Source: DASXZH01 sp036502005 (GTDB lineage Bacteria; Armatimonadota; Fimbriimonadia; Fimbriimonadales; Fimbriimonadaceae). From it: DNA of 35,613 nucleotides. Below are positions 1 to 8,577 of the stretch, in pieces (within the stretch, counting starts at the first letter, position 1; every line of letters begins with the position of its first letter). The notes under the pieces were generated by a model that made no database searches, had not been told where the DNA came from, and saw only the letters and a list, made by a program, of their open reading frames with translations. Location of the stretch: positions 1 through 35,613 of the forward strand of contig DASXZH010000060.1 of NCBI GenBank assembly GCA_036502005.1, given 5' to 3'. A program made the translations under genes and the position numbers.

Positions 1-2
1 AT

Positions 3-527
3 GATTTCCAGAACTCGACCACGCCCATCAACGGAATTTGCGGCGGCACGCTGTTTCGCAACGCTTCTTTTGAACTCGATGGAACCTCTCATTCGCTTAA
101 GTTCCTAAGCGACAGCGACCTCGACGCCATCCCTGACCAGAAATGGACCCAAGTGGCTATGGAGCACGGCTTGCCGATTATCGAATGCTCCTTTGAAGGG
201 CATAGCGGACGGTTTTTGGTGGATACCGGCTTCAATGGAGACGTTGAAGTGACCGAGCCAACATGGAAGAAATTTCGCCCGCTCGGCATTCTGGATAAGA
301 ATGACCGGTACGTGGTTGATTCGACAGGCAAGTTGGTTGATGAGCATTGGGGATATATGAAGATGTTCTCCTTGGGCTCGATTGAGCTCTTGCGAGTGCG
401 CACCGGGTTCATTTCGGACCCGAAGGTGAACGCGGATTTGAACGTTTCCGGCAGCGTGGGAATCGGCCTGCTGAGGCGCTTTCGCGTGATTTTTGACTTG
501 CCGAATCGACGCATTGCGTTTTTGTGA
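3..527 (+). CDS. Retropepsin-like aspartyl protease, 5'-truncated by the window edge
   Basis: The reading frame is open from the first bases of the window to a TGA at 525-527, so the true start lies upstream; 174 residues are visible. A GTG at 153 is an internal codon rather than a convincing start, because in-frame protein-like sequence continues upstream of it. The visible part contains a retropepsin active-site motif (VDTGFNGDVEV, residues about 70-80 of the visible part, with the DTG triad) preceded by IIECSFEGHSGRFL, the usual strand leading into that motif. The region before it looks like the tail of a first half-domain, so the whole protein may be a tandem two-domain aspartyl protease of the kind often annotated as 'retropepsin-like aspartic protease' in bacteria. 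The substrate is unknown. The end is followed by about 170 bp with no gene. Confidence 0.7.
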   Translation, partial: DFQNSTTPINGICGGTLFRNASFELDGTSHSLKFLSDSDLDAIPDQKWTQVAMEHGLPIIECSFEGHSGRFLVDTGFNGDVEVTEPTWKKFRPLGILDKNDRYVVDSTGKLVDEHWGYMKMFSLGSIELLRVRTGFISDPKVNADLNVSGSVGIGLLRRFRVIFDLPNRRIAFL

Positions 528-580
528 TTGGCGCTTGCATCGGTCCGTTCCCCCCAGCCCGGCACTCCACAGCTTCGCAA

Positions 581-603
581 TACAAAATCCAATCAATTTT
601 GTA
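581..603. repeat. AT-rich perfect inverted repeat, 8-bp arms
   Basis: TACAAAAT (581-588) and ATTTTGTA (596-603) form perfect 8-bp arms around a 7-nt centre. The site lies about 100 bp upstream of the DUF1579 gene, between it and the protease gene. It could be an operator or a weak hairpin. There is no T-tract, so it does not look like an intrinsic terminator. Confidence 0.4.
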
Positions 604-700
604 ATTCCGAATGTCGATCGACCCAATTCTCAAACGACCATTAAACATCAAGTCCGATGCTAAATCGAGTTGGCGTAATATCGGACATAGGAGCAACAAA

Positions 701-1210
701 ATGAGCACGCAAACAGAAGAGAAACAAGACGAGACGATGGGAACGAAGCCGGTCGAGCAGCACGAATGGCTGAAGAAACTTCTCGGCGAATGGCGCACCG
801 AGAGCGAGATGGTCATGAGCGAAGGCAAAACCATGAAGTCGCAGGGCACCGAAAAGGTTTACAGCCTCGGCGGTCTTTGGGCTTTCGGCGAAGGGAAAGC
901 AGCCATGCCAGATGGAGATTTTGAGTACCGGGTAGCCCTGGGCTATGATGTATCCTTTAAAGAGTATCGCGGCTGCATGATCATGTCGGCCTCTTCTCAC
1001 CTTTGGAAGCAGACGGGAACCCTAAGCGCCGATGGTAAAACCATGACCCTAAACTGCATAGGCCCTAACATGGTTGTAGATGGAGAAACCGCCAACTACC
1101 GAGACATTATCGAGATCATCGACGACAACCACCGCACGCTGACCTCAATGTTCGAGGACGACAAAGGGGTGTTTCAAACGATGATGAAGTGCCACTACAC
1201 TCGCGTGTAG
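701..1210 (+). CDS. DUF1579 family protein
   Basis: This 169-residue soluble protein matches the DUF1579 pattern in order: an N-terminal HEWLKKLLGEWRTESEM segment, a central SLGGLWAFGEGKAAMP turn, LGYD followed by an aromatic-rich YRGCMIM strand, then a GTLSADGKTMTLNCIGP hairpin. The family is a small lipocalin-like beta-barrel with no established reaction. I chose the ATG at 701 because AGGAG lies 7 nt before it. An in-frame ATG at 611 would add 30 basic residues that are not typical of the family and has no ribosome binding site. The gene ends 2 nt from the convergent RNase J gene. No signal peptide is seen, so it is probably cytoplasmic. Confidence 0.75.
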   Translation: MSTQTEEKQDETMGTKPVEQHEWLKKLLGEWRTESEMVMSEGKTMKSQGTEKVYSLGGLWAFGEGKAAMPDGDFEYRVALGYDVSFKEYRGCMIMSASSHLWKQTGTLSADGKTMTLNCIGPNMVVDGETANYRDIIEIIDDNHRTLTSMFEDDKGVFQTMMKCHYTRV

Positions 1211-1212
1211 GG

Positions 1213-2865
1213 CTAAACCTCCAGGATCGTTGGCAGAACCACGGGCCGTAGCTGCGCTTTCTTGTGGATATGCTTCTTCACGATGTCCCCGACCTCGTGC
1301 CGAAGTCTATCCACATCGCGTAAATCGTTCGTGTCAAAGCTATCCAAGGCATCGTTAAGCGCGTCGCAAGCGCGATCCAAAGTCCCGTCCGGGGCGTGGA
1401 AGCCACGGGCCTGAAGGATCGGGTCACCGACTATCTCGCCCCGCTCGGGATCTACGGCAACGGTCACCACAATCACGCCATCGCGGGCAACGTTATAACG
1501 ATCTCGCAGAACATCTTCCGTAACGCCCGGGTTACCGGCACTGTCCACCAAAACTCTGCCGCAAGGAACTTGCTTGCCCAAAGAAGCGGAAGTCTCCTCG
1601 ATATCCAAAGGAACCCCGTCCTGCATAGTGAAGATCCGGTGCTCCGGATAGCCCATATTGCGCGCAATCTCTTTATACAAATTTTGGTGCCGGGGTTCGC
1701 CGTGAACAGGCGCCAAATAGTAGGGCTGAGTGAGGTTGATCATCATCTTCAGCTCTTCCTGATAGGCGTGGCCGCTTACGTGGATGGGGGTGGGCGACTC
1801 GTAAACGACGTTTACGCCCTGCCTGAACAAGCGGTTGATGGTTCGCCAGATGGCGGCTTCGTTGCCTGGGATGGGGCGCGCGGAGTAAATGAGGGTGTCG
1901 CCCTCCTGCACCCGGAGGCGGGAATATTCGTCCTTAGACATCTGAACCAAAGCCGACATCGGTTCACCCTGCGAGCCGGTCGTTAAGATCGCGATCTCAT
2001 GCGCTTGGTAGCTTCGCATCTCATCCAGATTGATTCGCACGCCCTTGGGGATCTTCATGTAGCCAAGTCGCGTACAGATCTCAACGTTCTGCTCCATACG
2101 TCGGCCCACCACGGCAACCTTTCGGCCCATTTGGGCGGCAACATCGTAAACCTGCTGCATTCGGTGGATGTTGCTGGCAAATGTTGTAAGCAGAACCCGG
2201 CCTTTTGCCCCCTCGAACACTTTTCGCAGGCCAGCGCTGACCGCTTTCTCGCTTGGACTCCAGCCTGGGCGCTCAACATTCGTGCTGTCGCTGAGAAGAA
2301 CCAAAACCCCTTCCCTACCAAGCTCGCCAAAGCGGGCCATATCGGAAAGCTTGTTGTCGACGGGCGTGAAATCGAACTTAAAATCGGCCGTCATAAGCAC
2401 GATGCCGTGCTTGGTGCGGATGGCCATCGAACAAGTTTCGGGAATGGAGTGGGTGACGCGGATCGGCTCAACGGTCAGCGAGCCGGCTTTAAGAATCTCG
2501 CCCGGCTTGAAGGTAATCAGCTTGACGTCCTTCATGTTCACCTTCTCTTCCAGCTTTTGCCGGATGAGGGCGTGGGTGAACTCAGAAGCGTAAATGGGGC
2601 ACTTAAGCTGCTGCAGGAAATACGGGATCGCGCCTACGTGGTCTTCGTGGGCATGGGTGATGAAAAGCCCCCGGATCTTATCCTTATTTTCTATAAGATA
2701 GGCAAAATCGGGGATGACAATATCCACCCCGAGCATCTCTTCATTTGGAAAACTAAGGCCGCAATCGACGATGACAATATCGTCTCCCTGGCGGATTACG
2801 GTACAGTTTTTGCCGATTTCGCCGGCGCCGCCTAGGGGAATAATTTGAACTTCGGACACCCTCAC
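1213..2865 (-). CDS. rnj: Ribonuclease J
   Basis: This 550-residue metallo-beta-lactamase/beta-CASP ribonuclease would act in the cytoplasm in 5'-3' exonucleolytic and endonucleolytic RNA decay and maturation. The N-terminus carries IIPLGGAGEIGKN (residues 8-20), the metal-binding HAHEDHVG (71-78), and further motifs including THSIPET (138-144) and a LLSDSTNVERPG stretch. The beta-CASP part has LTTGSQGEPMSAL, then HVSGHA and PVHGEPRH, followed by the C-terminal RNase J domain. Length and order fit the family. The start is a GTG at 2865 with another GTG two codons later (2859); neither has a good ribosome binding site, so the exact start is uncertain. The gene is divergent from the sigma factor gene at 3149. 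Confidence 0.95.
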   Translation of the reverse strand: MRVSEVQIIPLGGAGEIGKNCTVIRQGDDIVIVDCGLSFPNEEMLGVDIVIPDFAYLIENKDKIRGLFITHAHEDHVGAIPYFLQQLKCPIYASEFTHALIRQKLEEKVNMKDVKLITFKPGEILKAGSLTVEPIRVTHSIPETCSMAIRTKHGIVLMTADFKFDFTPVDNKLSDMARFGELGREGVLVLLSDSTNVERPGWSPSEKAVSAGLRKVFEGAKGRVLLTTFASNIHRMQQVYDVAAQMGRKVAVVGRRMEQNVEICTRLGYMKIPKGVRINLDEMRSYQAHEIAILTTGSQGEPMSALVQMSKDEYSRLRVQEGDTLIYSARPIPGNEAAIWRTINRLFRQGVNVVYESPTPIHVSGHAYQEELKMMINLTQPYYLAPVHGEPRHQNLYKEIARNMGYPEHRIFTMQDGVPLDIEETSASLGKQVPCGRVLVDSAGNPGVTEDVLRDRYNVARDGVIVVTVAVDPERGEIVGDPILQARGFHAPDGTLDRACDALNDALDSFDTNDLRDVDRLRHEVGDIVKKHIHKKAQLRPVVLPTILEV

Positions 2866-3083
2866 AGGGTACCAGGTTGCCAGAATATGGACAATATTAC
2901 AGATTCATGCTGGTAAGAATGGTGGAATACACTTTCAAGACCTCAAAAACTGATACAACTAATACGATAACGATTGAGGGTAGGTAAAATGGCGGTTACG
3001 AACAAGTTTTCGTCGCCGCTCGTCAACAAAGGGAAAGCTTCGCAGACCTAATCTCGATCGGTTGGCATGATGTTTGCATCTAG

Positions 3084-3113
3084 TTGCAAGACAGAGTTTG
3101 TGCCTCATAAGAT
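3084..3113 (+). promoter_or_regulatory. Possible sigma-70-type promoter for the sigma factor gene
   Basis: TTGCAA (3084-3089) and TAAGAT (3108-3113) are separated by 18 nt. Transcription would begin near 3120, about 30 nt before the ATG at 3149 and upstream of the GAGGA ribosome binding site at 3141-3145. This is a consensus-matching guess only. Confidence 0.3.
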
Positions 3114-3148
3114 CCGAGACTTCCTGTGAGGATGTCGCTAGAGGATTT

Positions 3149-4015
3149 ATGCAAAGTACGGCTCGAGAAACGCAGTTCATGGAACACGAAGACAGTATTC
3201 CGAGCTATCTTAATAGGCTTACCCAAGCCCCGCTTCTCACTGCTAGCCAGGAAGAGGAGCTAACAAAGCTCGCCCAGCAGGGCAATGAATTGGCTCGCCA
3301 GCGCCTTATCGAGTCGAACATGCGGCTCGTTATCAATATTGCGAAAACCTACCGCAACAAATCCATTCCGCTTGAGGATCTGATTCAGGAAGGCGCCATC
3401 GGCCTTATGCAAGCTGCTACGCGTTTCGATCCGAACCGCGGATTCCGTTTTTCAACCTACGCAACCCACTGGATCCGCCAGGCTATCGGCCGCGCTATCG
3501 ATAACAAGTCGAAAGCGATTCGGCTCCCGGCCCACGTTTCTCAGTGGCTTCGGAAAATCGAGCGCGAAAAGACTCGCATCGCCCGAGATCACGGCATCGA
3601 TCCGACCCCCGAGCAGCTTGCCGCCGCTCTTGGCATCACGGCCAAGAAGCTCATGACTCTCATCCAGTCTTCGCAGGACATGCTGAGCCTAGACATGATG
3701 GTCGGCGAAAGCAACGGCTCAACCCTTGGCGGGCTCATTAAAGACGATGTAAACCGGGACCCTGAAGCGATCGTGATGAGCGAGGAAATGGTTCGCGAAC
3801 TGCAGCGCATCCTGTGCGAACTCAACGAAAGAGAGCAACGGGTAATGCGGCTGCGCTTCCAACTGGAAGATAACTCCGAGCAGATTATGCAGGACGACAT
3901 CGCGAAGGAAATGAAGCTTTCGCGAGAGAGAGTTCGTCAGATCGAAGTTCAGGCGATCAAAAAACTGCGTGCACTCGCCCAGCGCCGACGGCTCCGCGAA
4001 ATCCTTACGGGATAG
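3149..4015 (+). CDS. RNA polymerase sigma factor, RpoD/SigA-like, lacking region 1.1
   Basis: This 288-residue sigma-70 protein directs RNA polymerase to promoters. From the N-terminus it shows region 1.2 (DSIPSYLNRLTQAPLLTASQ), region 2 with NMRLVINIAKTYRNKSIPLEDLIQEG and the DNA-melting segment FRFSTYATHWIRQAIGRAI, region 3 (residues about 125-190) and region 4 with the helix-turn-helix SRERVRQIEVQAIKKLR near the C-terminus. It is shorter than classical RpoD and has no acidic region 1.1, which fits a group 2 (alternative primary-like) factor or a compact SigA. The ATG at 3149 is preceded by GAGGA at 3141-3145. An ATG 10 codons later has no ribosome binding site. The closest neighbours are divergent rnj and, downstream, a DUF892 gene. 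Whether this is the housekeeping factor cannot be decided here. Confidence 0.92.
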   Translation: MQSTARETQFMEHEDSIPSYLNRLTQAPLLTASQEEELTKLAQQGNELARQRLIESNMRLVINIAKTYRNKSIPLEDLIQEGAIGLMQAATRFDPNRGFRFSTYATHWIRQAIGRAIDNKSKAIRLPAHVSQWLRKIEREKTRIARDHGIDPTPEQLAAALGITAKKLMTLIQSSQDMLSLDMMVGESNGSTLGGLIKDDVNRDPEAIVMSEEMVRELQRILCELNEREQRVMRLRFQLEDNSEQIMQDDIAKEMKLSRERVRQIEVQAIKKLRALAQRRRLREILTG

Positions 4016-4130
4016 GCGCGTGTAGCGAAAGTTAAGCACATTTACCGTTCGTGGCCTTAATCAGGAACCAGGCTTTATCGCGCCTCGTCATTCAAAAAGT
4101 ATATGGAATCGCAGGAGAGCGTGATTCAAA

Positions 4131-4622
4131 ATGGAAAAATCGGCGCAACAAGTTATCCGTTATTTGCAGGATGCACACGCAACTGAACTTGGCATTTCGC
4201 AGATGCTCAAGGAATTCCTTGAAGATCCTATTGATGGGGATAAGACGAGACAGCTTTTTGCGGGCTACTACCAAGTAACAAACTGCCATGTTCAGAAGCT
4301 AGAGAAGCGCCTTAAAGAATTAGGGGCAGAACTCAGCGCCGGCATTGGCTTTTTCAGTGCCCTGCTTTCAAAGACCGATGAAATGATGGAGTCGTTGAAC
4401 GATGTCCATGGCCGAACGACTCACAACCTTATTAAGTGCTACGCGGCCCAACATTTTCAAGAAGGAATGTATTCCTGCCTCAGCGGATATGCCTTGACTG
4501 GCGGTGATCTAGAGACGGAGGCGTTGGCGGACGAATTTGTATCTGAGGTTGAGGATGCGGCTTTGGTTTTTTATCCGATGATTGAGAGTTGCGCCCTTCG
4601 TGCGGAAGACTCTCGGCGTTAA
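4131..4622 (+). CDS. DUF892 (YciE/YciF-type) ferritin-like protein
   Basis: This 163-residue, all-helical protein fits the ferritin-like DUF892 family. The opening helix has LQDAHATELGISQML, which corresponds to the family's 'A.E....' ligand helix, the second helix has CHVQKLEKRLKELGAE, and the later helices contain HNLIKCYAAQHFQEGMYSCLSGYAL and LADEFVSEVEDAALVFYP. Glu and His residues recur at ferritin-like spacing, so a di-metal centre is plausible. Members are often linked to stress responses, but no activity is established. ATG 4131 is supported by AGGAG about 12 nt upstream, which is a long spacing. It follows the sigma factor by 115 nt on the same strand and may or may not share its transcript. 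Confidence 0.65.
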   Translation: MEKSAQQVIRYLQDAHATELGISQMLKEFLEDPIDGDKTRQLFAGYYQVTNCHVQKLEKRLKELGAELSAGIGFFSALLSKTDEMMESLNDVHGRTTHNLIKCYAAQHFQEGMYSCLSGYALTGGDLETEALADEFVSEVEDAALVFYPMIESCALRAEDSRR

Positions 4623-4957
4623 GGGCCTTTTCTGGTAAGCACCTCCCTTGATTTGGAGCGCGGGAATCTATTTCCTCATTAAACTCGGCATTCCGCGCCA
4701 GATTTATTGCGCCCCTAAAAGAGGCCTGATGCCAAGCACGAGAGGGGGGAGCCTTCAATCCGAATTTGATCACGTTGCCATGGATTACATCGGACCGCGC
4801 AGAAGTTCCCCCTCTCGCGCCGATAGGGCATTAGGTTTCTAGGCTTCTAGCGTGCGACACACACGCCTTAGACCCTTAGAGACCTAGAGTCTTGTGAACC
4901 TTATGTACCCTAGAACCCCAGAAACCTAGAAACCTAGAAACCTAGAAACCCAGAAAC
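4623..4957. other. 335-bp intergenic region with repeats, no gene seen
   Basis: I find no credible coding region here. The left half carries a degenerate copy of the GGAGTGCGGGAA hairpin family (from about 4653) followed by the GATTTATTGCGCCCC motif that also accompanies that family near 10280 and 10350. The right half is rich in CTAG-containing 8-mers (TAGACCCTTAGAGACCTAG and similar) that grade into the exact GAAACCTA tandem at 4921. Confidence 0.6.
4653..4720 (+). repeat. GGAGYGCGGGAAT hairpin family, copy 1
   Basis: TTTGGAGCGCGGGAATCTAT near 4653 matches TTTGGAGTGCGGGAATTTAT near 10311. About 35 bp further on, ATTCCGCGCC can pair back with GCGCGGGAAT, giving a long imperfect stem-loop. 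It is followed by GATTTATTGCGCCCC, as in the copies near 10280 and 10350. Confidence 0.5.
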
Positions 4958-4960
4958 CTA
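4921..4960. repeat. Tandem repeat, five 8-bp GAAACCTA units
   Basis: Units begin at 4921, 4929, 4937, 4945 and 4953. Four are exact GAAACCTA and the fourth reads GAAACCCA. The last unit supplies the TAG stop codon of the minus-strand sigma factor gene (complement of CTA at 4958-4960). Looser variants extend upstream to about 4850. Confidence 0.9.
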
Positions 4961-6436
4961 CCTGCCGCCTTTCTTGGCAGCAGTTCCTTTCGCCTCAACC
5001 TCTTGTCCCGCAGGAGCCCCTTGACCCAGTTCAAACGGCAGGTCCTCGCTTAGCGACCCCGGATCGAAAGCCTGCGCGACAGGCGGCGAATAGTCGAACT
5101 CCTCGTACCCGACCAAATACCACCCCTTCTCGTCTTTGCTCCATTCTTCTCTTCGCATAAGTTGTCCGGTTTTAGCGTCCTCGTAGCCGGTCACCCGGTA
5201 AAAACCGTTCTCCGTAACCTGATGCGGAATAACTTGATGCTGGACGCCCATAACGGTAACCGACGTCTCCGGCAATATTTCAACCACCGCCTTTTTCCAA
5301 AAATGCTCCATCTTCGAAAAATCGGAATCAATCGGTGTGATCTGGGGGTCCTGAGCCCACTTCCCCTGCTCCGTACCATTTTCGGCTTGAGCCTTGGTAA
5401 GGGTCAAGGTCTTATTGTTATTGCTTATTGTTACCAGAATCTCCTTGCCCCTCTTTTCCAATATGTAGTCGTTCTGCGGCTTCGTCTCCGGTTCGTAGTA
5501 GGAATAGTTCGTGATTCGCGCGTGCCCCGGCGTTATCCACTGCTCAGCAATCTTATGCGGCTCGTATTTGTCGTCGCGGTTGCCTCCGGCAACATGGACC
5601 CCGTAAGAAACCACGTGAAAAGGGGTTTTCGTGAAGGGCTCTATGATCTGCTGGCTGCCGTTAAAGGCGTAAACGCCGGTGATGGCCGCCCCCGCGACGA
5701 TAACGGCCGCTGCCGTAGAGAGTTTGAAGGTGGTTGCTTTCATCATGAGTTTCGCTCCTTTTGCGAGTTCAATGGCTCGTGGTAGGTTCGAGAAGGCATG
5801 CGGCCCGCTAAGGCTGCTCACCAAATGCACGGGCGCCTTTAGATGCGCATGCGACAGCTTATGAGCCAGATCGGCGTCCGTTACAACCAACCCAAATGCA
5901 GCCAGCCGAGATTTCAGCTTGGCCAGCGCCCGGTTCACCCTCATCCGCGCCCCATCTTGGGTGGTGCCGATCACCGCCGCAAGCTCTTCGTTTGAAAGGC
6001 CTTGTAGGTAGCGCAAAACCACCGGCTCGCGGTCCTCTTTGGAAAGCTTAGTCAGGGCTTCATCGACGAGAACGAGGGACAGCGTTTTGTCATGCTCATG
6101 CGGATTTGATTGATTTTTGGCCATTTCCTGTGCGATCTTTTTCAACTTGGCTTCCTTGCTTAGATAGCCTCTGCAAACGAGCACAGCCATGCTGTGCAGC
6201 CAGGGGGCGAGGGTTCTTTTGGCGTCGAGCCTATCGGCGTTTTGGGCCAGAAGCAGAAAGACCGCCTGGCTGGCGTCTTCCGCCGCTTCGGCCGCCCGTA
6301 ACCGCCGAAAGCATGTCGCGTAAACCATGTCGGCATAGCGACTCACAAGGTCCGAAAAGGCCTCTTGTGATTTCTGCTTCGCGTATCTCTCCAGTAGGAG
6401 ACTGTCGCTTAGGTGTTCCGTATCTCTTGATACCAC
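4958..6436 (-). CDS. ECF-type sigma factor fused to a membrane helix and an extracytoplasmic domain
   Basis: The N-terminal part of this 492-residue protein is an ECF-like sigma factor: region 2 at about residues 14-90 (EAFSDLVSRYADMVYATCFRR, AAEDASQAVFLLLAQN) and region 4 at about 120-180 (LRYLQGLSNEELAAVIGTTQ, RVNRALAKLKSRL). A linker leads to a hydrophobic helix at about 239-258 (STAAAVIVAGAAITGVYAF). About 230 hydrophilic residues follow, predicted to lie outside the cytoplasm. They contain beta-strand-like sequence with Tyr, Trp and Lys-Asp stretches and end in an Ala/Lys/Gly tail. Such fusions are known in other soil-type phyla. I infer that the outer domain senses something or replaces a separate anti-sigma factor. 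The start is a GTG at 6436 with no clear ribosome binding site. The stop codon falls within a tandem repeat. Confidence 0.85.
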   Translation of the reverse strand: MVSRDTEHLSDSLLLERYAKQKSQEAFSDLVSRYADMVYATCFRRLRAAEAAEDASQAVFLLLAQNADRLDAKRTLAPWLHSMAVLVCRGYLSKEAKLKKIAQEMAKNQSNPHEHDKTLSLVLVDEALTKLSKEDREPVVLRYLQGLSNEELAAVIGTTQDGARMRVNRALAKLKSRLAAFGLVVTDADLAHKLSHAHLKAPVHLVSSLSGPHAFSNLPRAIELAKGAKLMMKATTFKLSTAAAVIVAGAAITGVYAFNGSQQIIEPFTKTPFHVVSYGVHVAGGNRDDKYEPHKIAEQWITPGHARITNYSYYEPETKPQNDYILEKRGKEILVTISNNNKTLTLTKAQAENGTEQGKWAQDPQITPIDSDFSKMEHFWKKAVVEILPETSVTVMGVQHQVIPHQVTENGFYRVTGYEDAKTGQLMRREEWSKDEKGWYLVGYEEFDYSPPVAQAFDPGSLSEDLPFELGQGAPAGQEVEAKGTAAKKGGR

Positions 6437-6801
6437 GACTCTATAAGCTGGGTTGATATGGAAAGCGAACGGGGATTTTTATGGGTTGGTTGCAAGTGGT
6501 AGTGGGTAAGGACCTGATTGGAGTCGATAGTCTATAGCGGTGGCGCACGGCGTTGCCTTCCGGATGTTTCAGACAAAGGCGCAAAGTTCGCAAAGAAATG
6601 CATGGGTTGGATTCGTTTACCATTTGGCTGCTCAACAAGCCTTGGTCCCGATATGTCCCAACTCCTTGCAACCGCCGGCCCGCTCGGTCTTTCGCTTCAC
6701 TACCCACAAGATAAGGCGCCCGAACGACATCGGTCCAAAACATTCGGAAACCGCCTAAGTTCTCTGTAACCTGGAAATGCCCCGCTGCATCCAATGCATC
6801 A
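6437..6801. other. 365-bp intergenic region between divergent genes, no gene seen
   Basis: This is the upstream region of both the fused sigma factor (minus) and the DUF5916 gene (plus). The one recognisable element is a phased CGCAAAG repeat at 6571-6595. Reading frames that cross it have no protein-like composition. Confidence 0.5.
6571..6595 (+). repeat. Phased CGCAAAG repeat, copy 1
   Basis: Three GCAAAG-like words at roughly 8-nt spacing (ACAAAGG, CGCAAAG, CGCAAAG). The same family occurs at 12140, 12243, 12317, 18654, 18726, 18768, 19120, 19375, 20166, 20457 and 20557, always between genes. Confidence 0.7.
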
Positions 6802-8577
6802 ATGTGTTTTGCCAGACGAAGCCGAAGCTTCTGCCCTCGATGGGAATTGCCCTTCTTGCTCATTCTTTGGCTCGGCACGGCGGCACAAGCCGCAAACGAT
6901 TCAGCCATTAGTGCAACGCACATCAAGAAAGCACCAAGCCTAACTGGCAAGCTTCGCCCAGAAGAATGGAGCGAAGCATCTGTTGTTGGGGAAATCTCCT
7001 ATCGAGTTGCCTACGACAATAAAATGCTCTATCTAGATGAGGAGTCTAAAAAAGATCTGCCGCTCGCGGTCACCGTGGGGTTTCGGGGAGCACACCGGTC
7101 AAACACCCTTTTTATAGTTCTTCATGGTTCATCGACATATCGAGTCTCGGAATCATTTGCGGACGGCATTTATCGCGCGTCGATTTCCATTCCATGGACC
7201 TCTGCGAGCTTCGCGCCAGAGGATGAGCCTATCACCGTAGAGGTAAAAGCAGCCCAAGCCGGACCCTCCGCCCTGTTCCAATGTGGAGAGCCGCCCACGA
7301 AGAAATCACAAGGAGATTTGTTGCTATCCCCTTTTGTCTTGGGTAGCGTCAACTCCGAAAACAGCGGATACGCGAACGCTGGCCTTGATTACAAAACGCA
7401 ATATCGCGACCTTACCTTGCGGGGATCCATCAACCCGGATTTCCGGACCGTGGAACGCGCGATCCTGAATCTAGACTTTAGCTATTACCCTCGATACGCT
7501 CCAGAAACCCGGCCCTTTTTTATAGATGGCGCATCCTACTTCTCGCCCACATTCTTGGCATCTCAGCTAATCGATACCTTTAACGCCGGCGAAAAGGTGT
7601 ATGGCAACTTGGATAAAGACACCACCGTCGGCGTTATGGACACCGCCAACTTTTGGGATCAGAACGAATTTGTCGCGGGAATTTCCCACGAATACGGGAA
7701 GTTAGATATCTCCGCAGGTTTTAAGGATTTGCACGACCTTGCCGTTAACAGTCAGTTCAGTTCGGGCAGCATCTCCTATAAAGACGGTCCTTTTCGCTTT
7801 AACTCCGACATTCAAGTCACTCACGATGATCAGATGGGCGGAGGAGATTCCGCGGATGCCACGATTTCTTACAGCAAAAACGGCACGTTTGCAAGGGTTA
7901 CCGGAACCGATACAACCTCGCAGTTCTTTGACCGGCTGGGATATTACATCCAGCCTGACTTGCGTGGCGTTGAGGCAACTGCTGGCGCGCGAAAAGCCTA
8001 TCCAAGCGGAACTCTGGCAGATTCAGGATTCACCCTCTTTAGCTTGCAGCTTCAGAACCAGTCCGGGGCCCAGTACCAGAACTATGTCGGCGGTTCCGCC
8101 AGCCTTGATTTCAAGAATGGGATTGGCCTAAATGGGTTCTACACGGCCGGGCGATTCCTAGTCAATAAGGATCGATTCGGAGAGCTGACGCTTACCGATA
8201 CCGTCTTAGGCGGGCGTGGAAAGTTTGGTTTGGAGTTCACGGACGGCATCCTGGCAAGCAGCAATTACACCAACGTTTTGCCTTACTTTGCTTATCGATT
8301 TTCGCCCAAGTTTGAAGTGAGCGGTTCGTTTCAGGCGGTACGCCAATTCGATAATCAGACCCAGACCATTGTCAACTTTAACTATGATCTGGCCAAGAAT
8401 CAGTCGCTCTCGGGTCGCGTCGTGGAATTCCAAAACCAGTGGAACGCCTACTTGAGATACCGCCATGCGGTGAATGAACACTTTATCTATGAAGTGATCA
8501 TTGGCGATCCTAATGCAACCCGCACCCAACGTGCCTTATGGCTAAAGATGATCTTTCCCATGGATGTGAAGTTTTGA
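6802..8577 (+). CDS. DUF5916-type outer-membrane beta-barrel protein
   Basis: This 591-residue exported protein has a basic N-terminus and the hydrophobic core LPFLLILWLGTAAQA (residues about 16-30), which act as a signal peptide. Residues about 45-160 resemble the family-9 carbohydrate-binding-like module found at the front of DUF5916 proteins. The signature of the DUF5916 barrel follows: SINPDFRTVERAILNLDF (209-226) and ETRPFFIDGASYF (235-247). The rest alternates short strands and turns typical of an outer-membrane barrel and ends in an aromatic residue (MDVKF). The substrate is unknown. The ATG at 6802 gives a long n-region; an internal TTG near 6847 is an alternative. Its stop overlaps the start of the cupredoxin gene, so the two are probably translated together. 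Confidence 0.8.
   Translation: MCFARRSRSFCPRWELPFLLILWLGTAAQAANDSAISATHIKKAPSLTGKLRPEEWSEASVVGEISYRVAYDNKMLYLDEESKKDLPLAVTVGFRGAHRSNTLFIVLHGSSTYRVSESFADGIYRASISIPWTSASFAPEDEPITVEVKAAQAGPSALFQCGEPPTKKSQGDLLLSPFVLGSVNSENSGYANAGLDYKTQYRDLTLRGSINPDFRTVERAILNLDFSYYPRYAPETRPFFIDGASYFSPTFLASQLIDTFNAGEKVYGNLDKDTTVGVMDTANFWDQNEFVAGISHEYGKLDISAGFKDLHDLAVNSQFSSGSISYKDGPFRFNSDIQVTHDDQMGGGDSADATISYSKNGTFARVTGTDTTSQFFDRLGYYIQPDLRGVEATAGARKAYPSGTLADSGFTLFSLQLQNQSGAQYQNYVGGSASLDFKNGIGLNGFYTAGRFLVNKDRFGELTLTDTVLGGRGKFGLEFTDGILASSNYTNVLPYFAYRFSPKFEVSGSFQAVRQFDNQTQTIVNFNYDLAKNQSLSGRVVEFQNQWNAYLRYRHAVNEHFIYEVIIGDPNATRTQRALWLKMIFPMDVKF

Noticed and set aside
1396..2835. Long plus-strand frames opposite RNase J
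   Set aside because: They mirror the codon pattern of the RNase J gene and contain no recognisable domain.
6441..6950. A 169-codon minus-strand frame between the sigma factor and the DUF5916 gene
   Set aside because: It crosses the DUF5916 signal peptide and a repeat and lacks protein-like composition.
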